The notes: generated from the letters alone by a model not told the origin. A stretch of DNA of 64,000 nucleotides from Callorhinus ursinus (GCF_003265705.1 NW_020312902.1:16308970-16372969), one strand, 5' to 3'; positions 34,201 through 41,580 are shown, numbered from the stretch's first letter. Translations and numbers: made by a program.

Positions 34201-36298
34201 TGCTGTGTTCTGTAGTTGGGATATAGATATATAAATATGAGTAGCTGCCAAAAGTCAAGAGATTCTTTGAAACTTTTACAGAAAATAATGTTGAGTTTCC
34301 ATGAAGAGCAGGAAGTGTTGCCAGAAACTTTCCTTGCCAACTTCCCTTCTCTGATAAAGATGGATATTCACAAAAAAGTAACTGACCCAAGTGTAGCCAA
34401 AAGCATGATGGCTTGCCTCCTGTCTTCACTGAAGGCTAATGGTGAGTACGGTATTTGTGCGGTTGCTGGTGTTTGGGGCTAAGTGGGGACAGGATAAAAA
34501 GTAAATTACGGTGAATTTACATTCCCTTCCCCACCATTTATGGTTTGGCTTCTGAATTATTAGTGGTGTGAGAATTGCACGTGTATTAATAATTGGAAAA
34601 TGCTCCTCTTTTACACTATAAATGCTTATTTTGAGCTCTGTTGAAATGAGACATGAACACATGAGGTTAAGTTTATTTTGCCAGGAGACTCACTATGATA
34701 ATTGAAAATTAAATGAACCTCGGGGAGAAACTTCATTTAGGAATTCAGAGTTGCCAATTTTTTTGAGTTTGCCGGATTCAACCTTCAGAAATAATTTTGC
34801 TTTATATTAGTGGTATGAAAACTTTTTCTGTAAAGGGCTTGATAATAAATATCCTAGACTTTAATAATTAATTAATTAAAAGAAGGTAGTAGGAAGGGAA
34901 AAATGAAGGGGGGAAATAATTTATTTTATTTTATTTATTTATTTTAAAGATTTTATTTACTTATTTTGACGGAGAGAGACACAACGAGAGAGGGAAAACA
35001 AGCAGGGGGAGTGGGAGAGGGAGAAGCAGGCTCCCTGCCAAGCAGGGAACCCGGGATCATGACCTGAGCCAAAGGCAGATGCTTAACGATTGAGTACACT
35101 CTATGCCCAGTGTAGGGCTTGAACTCAAAGTCACATGCTCTACCTAGTGAGCCAGCCGGATGCCGCTATATATATATTTTCTTTTTTTACACAACCTTTA
35201 AGAAGTGTAAACTATTTTTACTTCTTGTGCAATACAAAAATGGGCAGCTTGTTTGAGACCAATCCTTAGAGGGTTGTTGATACATGGGAATGCACTTATT
35301 TGCATCTTTGTATCATTTGAGTCAGTGGTGTCACCTTTGTGGAATAATTTAAACAACTCTGTCTGAAGATAGCATAATTCTCACTGTTGTGCTTGGGACA
35401 GAATCACGCAGGTATATGAGGTATGTCTTAGAATATACAACATATTCTGATTATATGTGACGTAGGCTGGAATGGCCTTTGCCCTGTGGGCCCTTCAAAG
35501 GTACTTTATATTAAAAACATTAAACAGGAGTGCCTGGGTGGCTCAGTCGTTAAGCATCTGCCTTCGGCTCAGGTCATGATCCCAGGGTCCTGGGATCGAG
35601 CCCCGCGTCGGGCTCCTTGCTCCGCAGGGGAGCCTGCTACTCCCTCTCCCACTCCCCCTGCTTGTGTTGCCTCTCTCGCTGTGTCTCTCTCTGTCAAATA
35701 AATAAAGTCTTAAAAAAAAAACAATAAACAGAGGTGTCCTTTGCCTTGCTCCATGTATTTTAATTTGAGGTTTCTTATAGCCTTTTCCTCAAAAGATTTT
35801 CTTTCTGGGGAAGAGTTTCACTGACAGTTGAATTTTTTTTACATTGAGGTATTTTTGACAGTTAAGAATTGTATATATTTAAGTTGTACAATTTGATGAT
35901 TTGAAATACATCGTGAATAATCACCACATTCAAGCTAGTTTAACATATCCATCTCTTAAGATAGTTGCCAGTGCAATATTTGGTACTGAAATGTTAATAT
36001 TCATTGAATATTAATATGAATTCTAAAAATTGTATGAAATTTAGGAGCTGTTATAGACAAGTTCTATTATCATCTATTTGAAATATATTGAAAATTCATC
36101 ACAATTCCTAACCATGATTCTAACTGACCTTTACATTTTTTAATATTTGTTTTATTTCTAGGCTCCCGGGGGGCTTTCTGTGAAGTGAGACCAGATGATA
36201 AAAGAATTCTGGAATTTTACAGCAAGTTAGGCTGTTTTGAAATTGCAAAAATGGAAGGATTTCCAAAGGATGTGGTTATACTTGGTCGGAGCCTGTGA
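10977..36298 (+). CDS. OGA: OGA (MGEA5), protein O-GlcNAcase, complete, 16 coding exons
   Basis: Hydrolyses O-linked N-acetylglucosamine from Ser/Thr of nuclear and cytoplasmic proteins, opposing OGT. Joining 16 exons gives 916 codons plus TGA, the same length as human, with all phases matching. The GH84 catalytic domain spans about residues 60-366. The catalytic Asp pair (FDDIDHN, D174-D175) is in exon 5, and substrate residues W278, N280 and D285 ([12 protein letters not shown]) are in exon 7. A disordered region in exon 9 holds S405 and the caspase-3 site SVVD413-G. The stalk follows, and a pseudo-acetyltransferase domain covers about 707-916. The start at 10977 is the first ATG of the matching frame; the frame is open upstream but has no ATG. 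Intron 10 retention gives the short nuclear form. Confidence 0.98.
13262..13294. repeat. (GT)n microsatellite
   Basis: About 33 bases of GT in OGA intron 1. A 20-base poly(T) run lies at about 13747-13770. Confidence 0.95.
13917..14011 (+). repeat. Carnivoran tRNA-SINE, short type, with telomere-like insert
   Basis: In OGA intron 1. The head GGGGCACC is followed by TAACCCTAACTGGGTC in place of the usual TGGGTGGCTC; the rest (TCAGTCAGTAGAGCAT, GAGTTCAAGCCCCACATTGG) is standard. Confidence 0.85.
14033..14130 (+). repeat. Carnivoran tRNA-SINE, short type
   Basis: In OGA intron 1, 22 bases after another copy. GGGGCGCCTGGCTGACTCAG head, GAGTTCGAGCCCCACATTGG, short A-rich tail. Confidence 0.88.
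14455..14506 (+). CDS. OGA: OGA exon 2
   Basis: 52 nt, acceptor ATCTAG, donor GTAAAT. Encodes [16 protein letters not shown], containing the conserved GFYGRPW strand of the GH84 active site. Confidence 0.96.
14939..15036 (+). CDS. OGA: OGA exon 3
   Basis: 98 nt, acceptor CTTAAG, donor GTAATC. Encodes [20 protein letters not shown] and [12 protein letters not shown], including the active-site APKDD (K98) segment. Confidence 0.96.
16574..16704 (+). CDS. OGA: OGA exon 4
   Basis: 131 nt, acceptor CTTTAG, donor GTAACT. Encodes [20 protein letters not shown], the [12 protein letters not shown] loop and KRKLDQ. Confidence 0.96.
16793..16925 (+). repeat. Carnivoran tRNA-SINE, short type
   Basis: In OGA intron 4. 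Head TTCCTGGGTGGCTCAGTTGG, A-rich end. The flanks share AAACCAAA(C/A)TT as a likely target duplication. Confidence 0.9.
17431..17623 (+). repeat. Carnivoran tRNA-SINE, full, with 16-bp target duplication
   Basis: In OGA intron 4. GGGATCCCTGGGTGGCTCAG head, CTCTCTC body, AAATAAATCTTG tail. The duplication AAAAGCTGCACATCTT is perfect at 17415-17430 and 17624-17639, which indicates a fairly recent insertion. Confidence 0.95.
17733..17920 (+). repeat. Carnivoran tRNA-SINE, forward half of an inverted pair
   Basis: Full copy from GGGGCGCCTGGGTGGCTTAG to an A-tail that ends directly against the reverse copy at 17921. Confidence 0.95.
17921..18089 (-). repeat. Carnivoran tRNA-SINE, reverse half of an inverted pair
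   Basis: TTATTTTAGAGAGAG start, ending AACTGCACCACCCAGGCACC CC. It abuts the forward copy with essentially no spacer. Confidence 0.93.
18161..18372 (-). repeat. Carnivoran tRNA-SINE, reverse
   Basis: Begins with a long T-run, ends GACTGAGCCACCCAGGCTC. In OGA intron 4. Confidence 0.88.
18781..18872 (-). repeat. Carnivoran tRNA-SINE, short type, reverse
   Basis: TATGTAAGCTCTATGCCCAG through CTACTGAGGGAGCCAGATGC TCC. In OGA intron 4. Confidence 0.82.
18903..19109 (+). repeat. Carnivoran tRNA-SINE, forward
   Basis: GGGATGCCTGGGTGGCGCTA head, AATAAATCTTTT tail. Flanked by AATGAGCTGCTAAA / AATGAGCTACTAAA, a target duplication with one difference. It lies about 50 bases upstream of OGA exon 5. 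Confidence 0.92.
19162..19333 (+). CDS. OGA: OGA exon 5, catalytic Asp pair
   Basis: 172 nt, acceptor TTTTTTAG, donor GTATTG. Encodes residues 161-218. It includes [11 protein letters not shown] with D174 and D175, the assisting and acid/base residues of substrate-assisted catalysis. Confidence 0.97.
20442..20540 (+). CDS. OGA: OGA exon 6
   Basis: 99 nt, acceptor CATTAG, donor GTAAGT. Encodes [20 protein letters not shown] and [13 protein letters not shown], including Y219 near the active site. Confidence 0.96.
21150..21434 (+). CDS. OGA: OGA exon 7
   Basis: 285 nt, acceptor TTCTAG, donor GTAAGT. Encodes residues 251-346 with [20 protein letters not shown] (W278, N280, D285 contact the sugar). 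Confidence 0.97.
21821..21990 (-). repeat. Carnivoran tRNA-SINE, reverse
   Basis: In OGA intron 7. TTTATTTGAGAGACTGAACA to CCGACTGAGCCTCTGAGGCA CC. Confidence 0.9.
22567..22730 (-). repeat. Carnivoran tRNA-SINE, reverse
   Basis: In OGA intron 7. TTTTTTTAAAGATTCCATTT to GAGCTACCCAGGCGCCC. CTACCTCCTA(T/C)CTC flanks both sides as a target duplication. Confidence 0.92.
22877..23071 (-). repeat. Carnivoran tRNA-SINE, reverse
   Basis: In OGA intron 7. A T-run then AAGATTTTATTATTTGACAG, ending GAGCCACCCAGGCGCCCC. The flanks share CAGACCTTATTTTTT. Confidence 0.94.
23577..23735 (+). CDS. OGA: OGA exon 8
   Basis: 159 nt, acceptor TTGCAG, donor GTAAGT. Encodes the acidic SDEDIETD linker and the first stalk helix ([15 protein letters not shown]). 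Confidence 0.96.
24068..24252 (-). repeat. Carnivoran tRNA-SINE, reverse
   Basis: In OGA intron 8. T-run, AAGATTTTTTTTATTTGACA, ending GAGCCACCCAGGCGCCCC. The flanks share ATTGC(G/A)CTTTT. Confidence 0.93.
24334..24639 (+). mobile_element. LINE-1 3' end, 5'-truncated
   Basis: In OGA intron 8. It has the carnivore L1 3'UTR pattern: ATCATATGATCTCACTGATA, AAACTGAGGGTTGCTGGAG, GGTGATGGGCATTGGGGAGG, ACCCCTGAAACAAATAATAC and ATATGTTAATTAAAAAAATA. It is flanked by AAACATTTCTC at 24323-24333 and 24640-24650, a target duplication. It lies about 60 bases upstream of exon 9. Confidence 0.88.
24710..25323 (+). CDS. OGA: OGA exon 9, disordered linker and stalk
   Basis: 614 nt, acceptor TTTGTAG, donor GTGAGT. 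Residues 399-603. It holds the caspase-3 site (VVD413-G), an acidic Glu/Asp/Lys-rich disordered segment, then [20 protein letters not shown] of the stalk. The frame stays open for 40 more codons past the donor, to a TAA at 25444. Confidence 0.97.
25727..25901 (+). CDS. OGA: OGA exon 10
   Basis: 175 nt, acceptor CAATAG, donor GTAGGT. Encodes residues 604-662, stalk helices ([20 protein letters not shown] and onward). The donor is the one ignored in the short isoform. Confidence 0.97.
25902..25948 (+). CDS. OGA: Short OGA (sOGA) C-terminal tail from retained intron 10
   Basis: Reading through the exon 10 donor adds [15 protein letters not shown] and a TAA at 25946-25948, giving a protein of about 676 residues without the pseudo-HAT domain. 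This matches the known human short isoform, which carries a unique tail of about 15 residues from intron 10. That isoform is reported on lipid droplets and in the nucleus and has low activity. Confidence 0.8.
26369..26378. promoter_or_regulatory. NRF1-type palindrome in OGA intron 10
   Basis: TGCGCATGCG, CpG-containing in an otherwise AT-rich intron. It matches most of the NRF1 consensus. Function is unproven. Confidence 0.35.
26851..27034 (-). repeat. Carnivoran tRNA-SINE, reverse
   Basis: The only SINE seen in OGA intron 10. TTTTAAAGATTTTATTTATT to CCAACCGAGGCGCCCC. The flanks share TGGACTCTT. Confidence 0.93.
27680..27990. promoter_or_regulatory. Candidate conserved non-coding element in OGA intron 10
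   Basis: Unique, repeat-free block with rare CpGs and dense homeodomain-like motifs (CAGCGCGTCATGATTAATTA, GTCACGTTTGCGCAGCGACT). It looks constrained, but conservation cannot be measured from one genome. Confidence 0.4.
28888..28893 (+). terminator. OGA: Candidate polyadenylation signal within OGA intron 10
   Basis: AATAAA followed by TGTCTTAATC and T/C-rich sequence. It could end the retained-intron short OGA transcript, but use is not demonstrated. Confidence 0.35.
29275..29360 (+). CDS. OGA: OGA exon 11
   Basis: 86 nt, acceptor CAACAG, donor GTATCA. Encodes [20 protein letters not shown] and GGLAGEFQ. Confidence 0.96.
29540..29960. promoter_or_regulatory. Candidate conserved non-coding element in OGA intron 11
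   Basis: A CpG-containing, repeat-free block starting 180 bases after exon 11. It includes CGCGCCTGCGAAGCGCAGCG, CAATGCGCGCATGCTTGTC, ATGAATAATTATGCAAG and CTGCTGCGCGCAGCAAACTG. The base composition is unlike the surrounding AT-rich intron. Function is inference. Confidence 0.4.
30320..30424 (+). CDS. OGA: OGA exon 12
   Basis: 105 nt, phase 0, acceptor CCACAG, donor GTAATT. Encodes [20 protein letters not shown] and the start of the pseudo-HAT domain ([12 protein letters not shown]). Confidence 0.96.
30514..30614 (+). pseudogene. U6 snRNA retropseudogene
   Basis: In OGA intron 12. It keeps the U6 core: GTGCTCTCTTTGCAGCA, AAATTGGAACGATCCAGAGA, AGATTAGCATGACCATGACC and GCAAGGATGACACACAAATT, ending CATTCCATATTTT. 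It lacks the segment between the 5' stem and AAAATTGG and carries several substitutions. No U6 promoter (PSE/TATA) was recognised upstream, so it is read as a dead copy. Confidence 0.92.
30630..30812 (-). repeat. Carnivoran tRNA-SINE, reverse
   Basis: Directly after the U6 copy. TTTAAAGATTTTATTTATTT to GAGCCACCCAGGCGCCCC. Confidence 0.94.
30832..30996 (-). repeat. Carnivoran tRNA-SINE, reverse
   Basis: TTTTTAAAAGATTTTATTAG to GAGCCACCCAGGTGCCC; a more diverged second copy in tandem. Confidence 0.9.
31664..31749 (+). CDS. OGA: OGA exon 13
   Basis: 86 nt, acceptor TTTCAG, donor GTATGT. Encodes [20 protein letters not shown] and SQPDLIGD. The frame is open past the donor but the correct join is at AA|GTATGT. 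Confidence 0.96.
32021..32213 (+). CDS. OGA: OGA exon 14
   Basis: 193 nt, acceptor GAGCAG, donor GTAATA. Encodes [20 protein letters not shown] through [10 protein letters not shown] of the pseudo-HAT domain. Confidence 0.96.
32363..32558 (-). repeat. Carnivoran tRNA-SINE, reverse
   Basis: In OGA intron 14. Ends AACTGAGCCACCCAGGTGCC CC. Confidence 0.9.
32562..32739 (-). repeat. Carnivoran tRNA-SINE, reverse, diverged
   Basis: In OGA intron 14, head-to-tail with the previous copy. AAAAAAAGATTGATTTATTT to GACCCAGCCAGGGGCCCC. Confidence 0.85.
33034..33175 (-). repeat. Carnivoran tRNA-SINE, short type, reverse
   Basis: In OGA intron 14. T-run, AAAGTAAGCTCCACACCCAG, ending GAGCCACCCAGGTGCC. Flanked by CAGATAGGAG(C/T)ACTT. 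Confidence 0.93.
33651..33838 (-). repeat. Carnivoran tRNA-SINE with 16-bp target duplication
   Basis: In OGA intron 14. The duplication CTACTACAACATTTTT is perfect at 33635-33650 and 33839-33854, so it is a young insertion. Confidence 0.95.
34282..34441 (+). CDS. OGA: OGA exon 15
   Basis: 160 nt, acceptor TTACAG, donor GTGAGT. Encodes [20 protein letters not shown] through LLSSLKAN. Confidence 0.96.
34918..35094 (-). repeat. Carnivoran tRNA-SINE, reverse, nested in an older copy
   Basis: In OGA intron 15. TTTAAAGATTTTATTTACTT to GCAGATGCTTAACGATTGAG. It ends without the usual GCCACCCAGGCGCC head and runs straight into an older short-type SINE. Confidence 0.88.
35095..35166 (-). repeat. Older short-type tRNA-SINE, reverse
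   Basis: CACTCTATGCCCAGTGTAGG to GTGAGCCAGCCGGATGCC, joined to the younger copy. Confidence 0.8.
35528..35720 (+). repeat. Carnivoran tRNA-SINE, forward, near consensus
   Basis: In OGA intron 15. AGTGCCTGGGTGGCTCAGTC to AAATAAATAAAGTCTTAAAA. The flanks share a AAACA(T)TAAACAG-like duplication. Confidence 0.95.
35832..35990 (+). repeat. Old L1 (L1M-type) fragment
   Basis: Pattern ACATTGAGGTATTTTTGACA, TTAAGTTGTACAATTTGATG, ATTCAAGCTAGTTTAACATA, TCCATCTCTTAAGATAGTTG matches an old L1 3' region, from memory of the consensus. Confidence 0.65.
36162..36298 (+). CDS. OGA: OGA exon 16, terminal coding exon
   Basis: 137 coding nt, acceptor TTCTAG. Encodes [20 protein letters not shown] and ends [11 protein letters not shown] at 36296-36298. 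Confidence 0.97.
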
Positions 36299-36577
36299 CA
36301 TTTGTTGGCACTTTGAACTGTCCGAAAGTCTCTTAACTTCACCTGGTGGGTGGTGGTTGGGGTCTTCATACGGTTGAGCCTCTGGAATGGCAACAAATCA
36401 GCCAATTGGGATTGGAAACGAAGACTGTTGTAAAACTCACCAATCACACTTTGAGATTATTCACTGGTTGGAAGATAGTATTGATGCAAATCCTGTTTGA
36501 AACAGATGTGGGCCTCCTTTCTGGGTCTTGTGTTAGGTGCCAAGACCTCTACATGGGCTTATAGGGAGGGGGTCTTC

Positions 36578-36583
36578 AATAAA
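36578..36583 (+). terminator. OGA: Proximal polyadenylation signal, OGA
   Basis: AATAAA followed about 20-35 nt later by TGTGTTCTGC and GTGTGGTTGC, a good GU-rich element. Confidence 0.55.
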
Positions 36584-38311
36584 TGTAGTCAGCACTGTGT
36601 TCTGCATCCAGTGTGGTTGCATTTCTCATCTAATAAGAGTAATCAAAATCATTTGTCATCCTCTTTGGCTTATTGAATGAAATGTCTTTGATTCTTTGGG
36701 GACATGTCAGAAATGAGAAAGATTTAGTAGGTTTCAGAGGCTTCAGGGTAGAGATTTCAAGTGGGATGGGTTTTAAGCTGAATAAATGATTTTAATTTGG
36801 GGCAGTTTTTCTGCTCTTTGTAAAGCCATGGCCAATTGTCTCTTGTAGTGACATTGGTTCAGGCATGTTGTGCTTTTGTAGGGACAAATGTGCAGTTGTT
36901 TGTGGCAAAAGCTTAAAAATAGCAAACTTGTAAATTTTTGTATATAAACTAGTTGTAACCTGACTTTTGTGTTCACTGTTTTTGTAATTTTTTTTCCTTT
37001 TGAAAATGAAAGGGTGTGGTTCAGGATGGCACTTTGAATAATGTAAATCAGTGGAAGATTGATTTTCTTTACTTTTCCCTTTGTTTGATTTGTTTTTTTT
37101 TTTTTTTTAAGTTTTATTATTTTTGAAGTGCCTCCCACCTAGGGCTAGGCCATGACCACTTTGGGTACGAGAGCCTAACTTCATGGGACTCAATCTGTTG
37201 CAAAGTGCAGTCACTTCTGGAAATTAACCTCGATGCAGGTCAGCATGTGAAATGTTAGTTTTGACATCTATCAAGTAGGGTTCAGGGACTGATTGGTCCC
37301 ATTTGCCCTGAGATCAGTTGTCCTTTAATGTCAAGACCTGTTACAACTGGTTTTATTAAATCACAGTCTTTAATTCTTGCATGTTTGTATCTAATTTTTA
37401 AAAGAAACAATGAGCACACTTTAACCAATGACTTATGGTTACCCTTTACTTTTTCCTTTAACCACAGATTCTGGAAGCTCCATGTATTTTAATTGAGATT
37501 TGGTGTTTTTAGGGGTTCTGAGCATGAGGCTAGCAGGTAATCTCTGCAGGATTCATTTTTTCATCATGGCTGGCTGACTTTTCCATGGATTCAGAACAGT
37601 ATTTTGTTATCTTGCTTCCCTGCAGTTTTGTTAAATCGGCTATTTTACTTTGAGCTGAGGTGGGAGGGGCAAGGAGAAGGAAACCTGAAACATTTTCCTT
37701 CATGAAGTTCCTTCAGTGTGGGCTTGGAATCTTAAAAGCATTGTACCTAGTGGTGTCTAGTGACTTTCAACCAGGGCCTGTGAGTGTGCACTGAATTTGT
37801 AAGATGAAGGGAGGGGAAGGAGGAGAACCTCTTCATTTTCAGGGTAGAAACCTTTAACTGATAGAAGGGTATGATGTTGGAAAGCTGGAACCAAGTTTGC
37901 ATTTTCAAGGGCTAGGGGGAAGGGAAGATCTCTACAGAATACTGTTTAAAACAGCTTAGTGCCACTTGGTTGTCTCTTTAAGTACATGTTGTACACTAGT
38001 AGACAGTTCTAGCATTTATCTGGAGGATTTCAGGGTCAACCTATGGAATCAGGATTTTTAGCAAGTTTGCTTGTGGTTTTATCTTGGCTTATAATAATCA
38101 TTTGGCTGGTCTTCTGGTCATAGGTGCTAACTATGAAACAGATGTCCAGGCCTATACTTTCATCACTCTAGGATGGTAAAGTGCTATGCTCTCTTCTATG
38201 GCTATGAATATTTATTAAGGTTGGAATGACATTTCATTGATTGTTTAGATCACAGCTCAGTTCCTGTAGAAAACGAACTGTAAAACTATCTGAAGACCAT
38301 GCAAGAGGCAA

Positions 38312-38317
38312 AATAAA
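38312..38317 (+). terminator. OGA: Distal polyadenylation signal, OGA
   Basis: AATAAA followed by GAATGTGTGTGGTGGTGTAC, a classic downstream GU-rich element. Confidence 0.75.
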
Positions 38318-38335
38318 ACTTGAAGTGAATGTGTG

Positions 38336-39360
38336 TGGTGGTGTACTGTGTAAACCTACTTCTTGTTTCTACCTGGTACCTTTTCTCCTGCCTTTCATGC
38401 CTCACCTATAAGCAAGTATTCTCCACAGCTGTTCCAAGTTAGGGGCTGCATCTTCTCATTCCCATCTTTAGCAAAAAGACTTCTTGGCAGATTTTCCTCA
38501 AGGCAAGCAAGGTAAAAGATGAAAGTAGACTACTCTTGGCCAAGCCACCCTCTTCCCACAGTTAACAGCCTGGGCGTGAGTTAGGGCAGCTAGTTTGAAT
38601 GAGTTCCCTTAATCTAGTGGGATAAGGAATACAGTTTCAGTTTATCAGATTCTTTGGACAAAAGGTGAATGATGGGGGTTGGAGAGTTGCCCTGCCCAAA
38701 CTATGTGACAGAGGAGTCTAAGGTGGATGTTTTGGGTTGATTGTAATAAGCTCCAAAACGTGTCTGCCAGGAGTAGCATCCCCAAATCTAAGATGATATA
38801 CTTTGCTAGCAAGCTCCAGCATCAAGGCATTATCTGAAGCTTAATAAAGCTATGCCTCCTGGATAGTAAACTTAAGGTCGTTAGAGCAGGAAGCATACTA
38901 GGAAAAGGACCGAGTAGTTCCATGGTTCAAACAGAAAATACCTGTAGCTGAAAAGTAAGGATTCTCGGCTCTCTCGGAGCAAAGGCAAATAGCGTGATTC
39001 CTTTGCTTTTTTTTTTTTTTTTTTTTTTAAGATTTTATTTATTCGTGAGAGAGGCAAAAGAAGAAGCAGGCTCCCAAGGAGCAGGGAGCCTGATGCGGGA
39101 TTCCTTTGCTTTTATAAGGAAAGCGCTGCCCTGAAATTCGCCTTTACAAGGGGGGTTGGAAATGTTTACACTTTTGTATCTATTCTCCCTTTAACGAAAG
39201 CTTACCTGGAGTGGGGGAGTGGAGACAGCAGAGGGTGAGAGGAACTAGAGAAAATGGAGACAGGAGCCACCCTCGGGAGCCGTGGTCACGGAAATAAGCA
39301 AAAGTATTAACAACAAAAAAATCCATGCTTCTGTGATGTTACTTCCCGCAGTCCCGACAC
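38336..39360. other. OGA-NPM3 intergenic region
   Basis: A short spacer of about 1 kb in head-to-tail order. It holds one truncated SINE (39009-39099) and otherwise unique sequence. No gene seen. Confidence 0.75.
39009..39099 (-). repeat. Carnivoran tRNA-SINE, reverse, head missing
   Basis: T-run, AAGATTTTATTTATTCGTGA, ending at GGAGCCTGATGCG; the tRNA-derived head is missing. GATTCCTTTGCTTTT flanks both sides, so truncation happened at insertion. Confidence 0.92.
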
Positions 39361-39660
39361 AACGGTCTGACCAGAGGCCGGACGGGCTCCCCTGGACCGG
39401 TTGCGCCCCGGTCCTTTCTCAAACGCCAGCGGCTCCTTTAATAGGCGGGGCCGGAGCCAGCGACGAGTCCCCTGCTTTGTACGTGTCGGGGGCGGAGTTC
39501 CCAGACGGCCCTTGCAGCATGGCCGCCGGCGCCGCCGCCGCCTTAGCGTTCCTGAGTCAGGAGAGCCGAGCCCGGGCCGGAGGGATCGGGGGTCTGCGGG
39601 TCCCGGCTCCGGTCACTATGGACAGTTTCTTCTTCGGTATTGAAGAAAGGAGGGGATGAA
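39360..39660 (+). promoter_or_regulatory. NPM3: NPM3 CpG-island promoter
   Basis: CpG-dense around the start codon, with GC boxes (GGCGGGGCCGG at about 39444, GGGGGCGGAG at about 39489). A TTTAATAGG lies just upstream of the first GC box. The transcription start is inferred near 39460-39500. Confidence 0.75.
39519..39636 (+). CDS. NPM3: NPM3 exon 1
   Basis: 118 nt from ATG to donor GTATTG. Encodes the Ala-rich N-terminus and MDSFFF. Confidence 0.95.
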
Positions 39661-41067
39661 GGTGGTGCTGGGGCGGTCGGGCAGGGCTGAACAGGAATGT
39701 AACGTGGGTGAACACGACGTGGGTGGGGGCGAAGTGGGTCCCCCGCACGCTGCAGCCCAAGCGGAAGGGGGCGGTGCGACCCCTTCTTATGTGCAGGGCG
39801 GGGCCCAGGGCCGAATGCCCCAGGTGTTCCTGAGAAGTGGGCCAGTAAATGGCCGGTCTGACCTTGGCTACACGTGACAGAGGTTTGGTGGAACACTCAG
39901 ACACACTGTTACCTCTTCCAGGCTGTGAGCTCTCCGGCCACACCCGCTCTTTCACCTTCAAGGTAGAAGAAGAGGATGATTCGGAGCATGTGCTGGCTTT
40001 GACCATGGTGAGGGGCGGGGAAGGGTGGTGAATAGTTGTTCCTGAGCAGGCAACTCGGGGGGCCTCCACCCGTCCCCCCAATCCCTTTTACTGGGAGTCA
40101 CCTCTTTCTGACCCTCACATGGGCGCTTCCCTGGCAAGGTGATCCGGGGACCACTGGGGCGGGGCAAGTTCTAGGGTAGATGCCTCCACTTGTGGTGCCA
40201 ACCCTTGTTTGGGGAGACCCAGAGGCCCTGTGTACCCTTCCCAGCTCTGCCTCACTGAGGGGGCCAAAGATGAGTGTAATGTGGTAGAAGTCGTGGCCAG
40301 GAATCATGATCACCAGGAGATTGCAGTCCCTGTAGCCAACCTCAAGTTGTCCTGCCAGCCCATGGTGAGTTCCCCTGCCATGCTGGGTGATGGAGGTGGG
40401 GGGTAGGGCTAAGGGTGGGGGTGAGGAATTGAGGACTGAAGGACTGACTCATCACAAGGTTGGGCGGGCCAGGCCTTCATCCTTGTCTTCCTTCCAGCTC
40501 AGTTTGGATGACTTCCAGCTCCAGCCACCTGTAACCTTCCGCCTGAAATCAGGTTCTGGCCCTGTGCGGATCACTGGGAGGCACCAGATTGGTGAGAGCC
40601 CTCTCCTTTGCCTCTAGTGGCTTCCCCACCAGGTCTCCCCCACTGCTTCACACTCTTGCCCCATCCCAGCCTTATCTCCTAGTGCAGGTCCCACGTAGGC
40701 TATACCCTCCACTTTCTGTCCTATTCGAGCCTACCTCCTGCATGAAACCTGTCCCGACTTCTCCACCTCCATTAATGTGGTCTCCTTTAGCTCTCTGTCA
40801 TCTTAGTATCTGAGGTTCTTCCCACCTAGATCATAAGCTCTGGGAGGTCAGGGTCCCTGCAAGCCTAGCACCACAGGGCATGAATAAACGACATATGGTA
40901 TAAAGGGGGTCTGGGCTTGAACCTCCTCTTTACTGCTTACATTTCCACCAGTTACTATAAGCAATGACGTTTCTGAGCAAGAAGAGAGTGAAGAAGAAGG
41001 TAGTGAGCAGGAGGAAGCTGAGTGGTGCCCCATCCTGCCTGCCAAGAAGCAGGGGGGTAGGCCCTAG
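39519..41067 (+). CDS. NPM3: NPM3 (nucleoplasmin/nucleophosmin 3), complete, five exons
   Basis: Nucleoplasmin-family protein of the nucleolus and nucleus, involved in histone and ribosome-assembly chaperoning and able to pair with NPM1. Exons 39519-39636, 39922-40007, 40245-40364, 40498-40591 and 40952-41067 give 177 residues (human 178), phases consistent. The start ATG (CAGCATGG) begins MAAGAAAALAFLSQESRARA. The nucleoplasmin core runs from about residue 34 (MDSFFFGCELSG) to 145 (VRITGRHQIVT). A C-terminal acidic tract (EQEESEEEGSEQEEAE) is followed by CPILPAKKQGGRP, the basic end. The acidic tract differs from human in composition (Gly, Gln interruptions), as expected for a fast-evolving low-complexity tail. 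Confidence 0.97.
39922..40007 (+). CDS. NPM3: NPM3 exon 2
   Basis: 86 nt, acceptor TTCCAG, donor GTGAGG. Encodes CELSGHTRSFTFKVEEEDDS and EHVLALTM. Confidence 0.95.
40245..40364 (+). CDS. NPM3: NPM3 exon 3
   Basis: 120 nt, phase 0, acceptor TCCCAG, donor GTGAGT. Encodes LCLTEGAKDECNVVEVVARN through LKLSCQPM. Confidence 0.95.
40498..40591 (+). CDS. NPM3: NPM3 exon 4
   Basis: 94 nt, acceptor TTCCAG, donor GTGAGA. Encodes LSLDDFQLQPPVTFRLKSGS and GPVRITGRHQI. Confidence 0.95.
40952..41067 (+). CDS. NPM3: NPM3 exon 5
   Basis: 116 coding nt, acceptor CACCAG. Encodes TISNDVSEQEESEEEGSEQE through KKQGGRP, stop TAG at 41065-41067. Confidence 0.95.
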
Positions 41068-41515
41068 CCTCCTTGGTGAGTTGGGGGAAGGGTGTCCAGC
41101 AAGGTCTGGGATGAAGTAGGACAAGCAGGTGAAGGCCTAGATGCTGACCCCTTGTTTGCTCTTCTCAGGTCACCTGGCTACATGTGCCATGCACCATGTT
41201 CCTGTACAAGTTTCAAGAACTTTAAATGTGTCTTCTCTGTTGAAGAGGATGGGTGGGTGGGTGGGGTCTTGGGCTGGTGTTAGGAGAGAGGGTGGTCCTA
41301 TCCCTCATAGAGCCCTGGTATTTTTCTAATCTTATGCCCTACCTGGGACTTCCCTTTTCTCCAGGATTGGGAGGAACTCTGAACTTCTGTCCTCACCCTC
41401 TCTCCCCACTTGCCTATGAGATTGGAGATCAGCATCTGAAGCTCAGGACTGCACATTTTTAATACTTTTTACATTTTTGGAGAAAGGTTGAAATAAAGTG
41501 ATACGGAGTTTTTTG
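41068..41515 (+). other. NPM3: NPM3 3'UTR
   Basis: Stop to about 20 nt past the AATAAA at 41492. No repeats seen. Confidence 0.75.
41492..41497 (+). terminator. NPM3: Polyadenylation signal, NPM3
   Basis: AATAAA followed by TTTTTTGCAA and TTTGTGTGGC, a U/GU-rich downstream element. Confidence 0.75.
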
Positions 41516-41566
41516 CAACTCATTTGTGTGGCTTCTTTATCTGCTGGTGTGGCATTCCCCTAGGGA

Positions 41567-41580
41567 CCACCAGGTGGCAC
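41567..41580 (+). promoter_or_regulatory. CTCF-type motif, forward
   Basis: CCACCAGGTGGCAC matches the 14-base CTCF core (CCASYAGRKGGCRS) at every position. It lies 70 bases beyond the NPM3 polyadenylation signal. Binding is not shown by the sequence. Confidence 0.65.

Larger units (their letters stand above)
36299..38335 (+). other. OGA: OGA 3'UTR
   Basis: About 2 kb of non-coding, SINE-free sequence after the stop. Possible polyadenylation signals AATAAA lie at 36578, 36781 and 38312. The last is followed by a strong GTGTGTGG(T)GGTG downstream element and is taken as the main end. Confidence 0.8.

Noticed and set aside
40881..40886. AATAAA inside NPM3 intron 4 as the gene end
   Set aside because: The downstream exon 5 completes a full-length NPM3 with correct phase, and a better signal lies at 41492.
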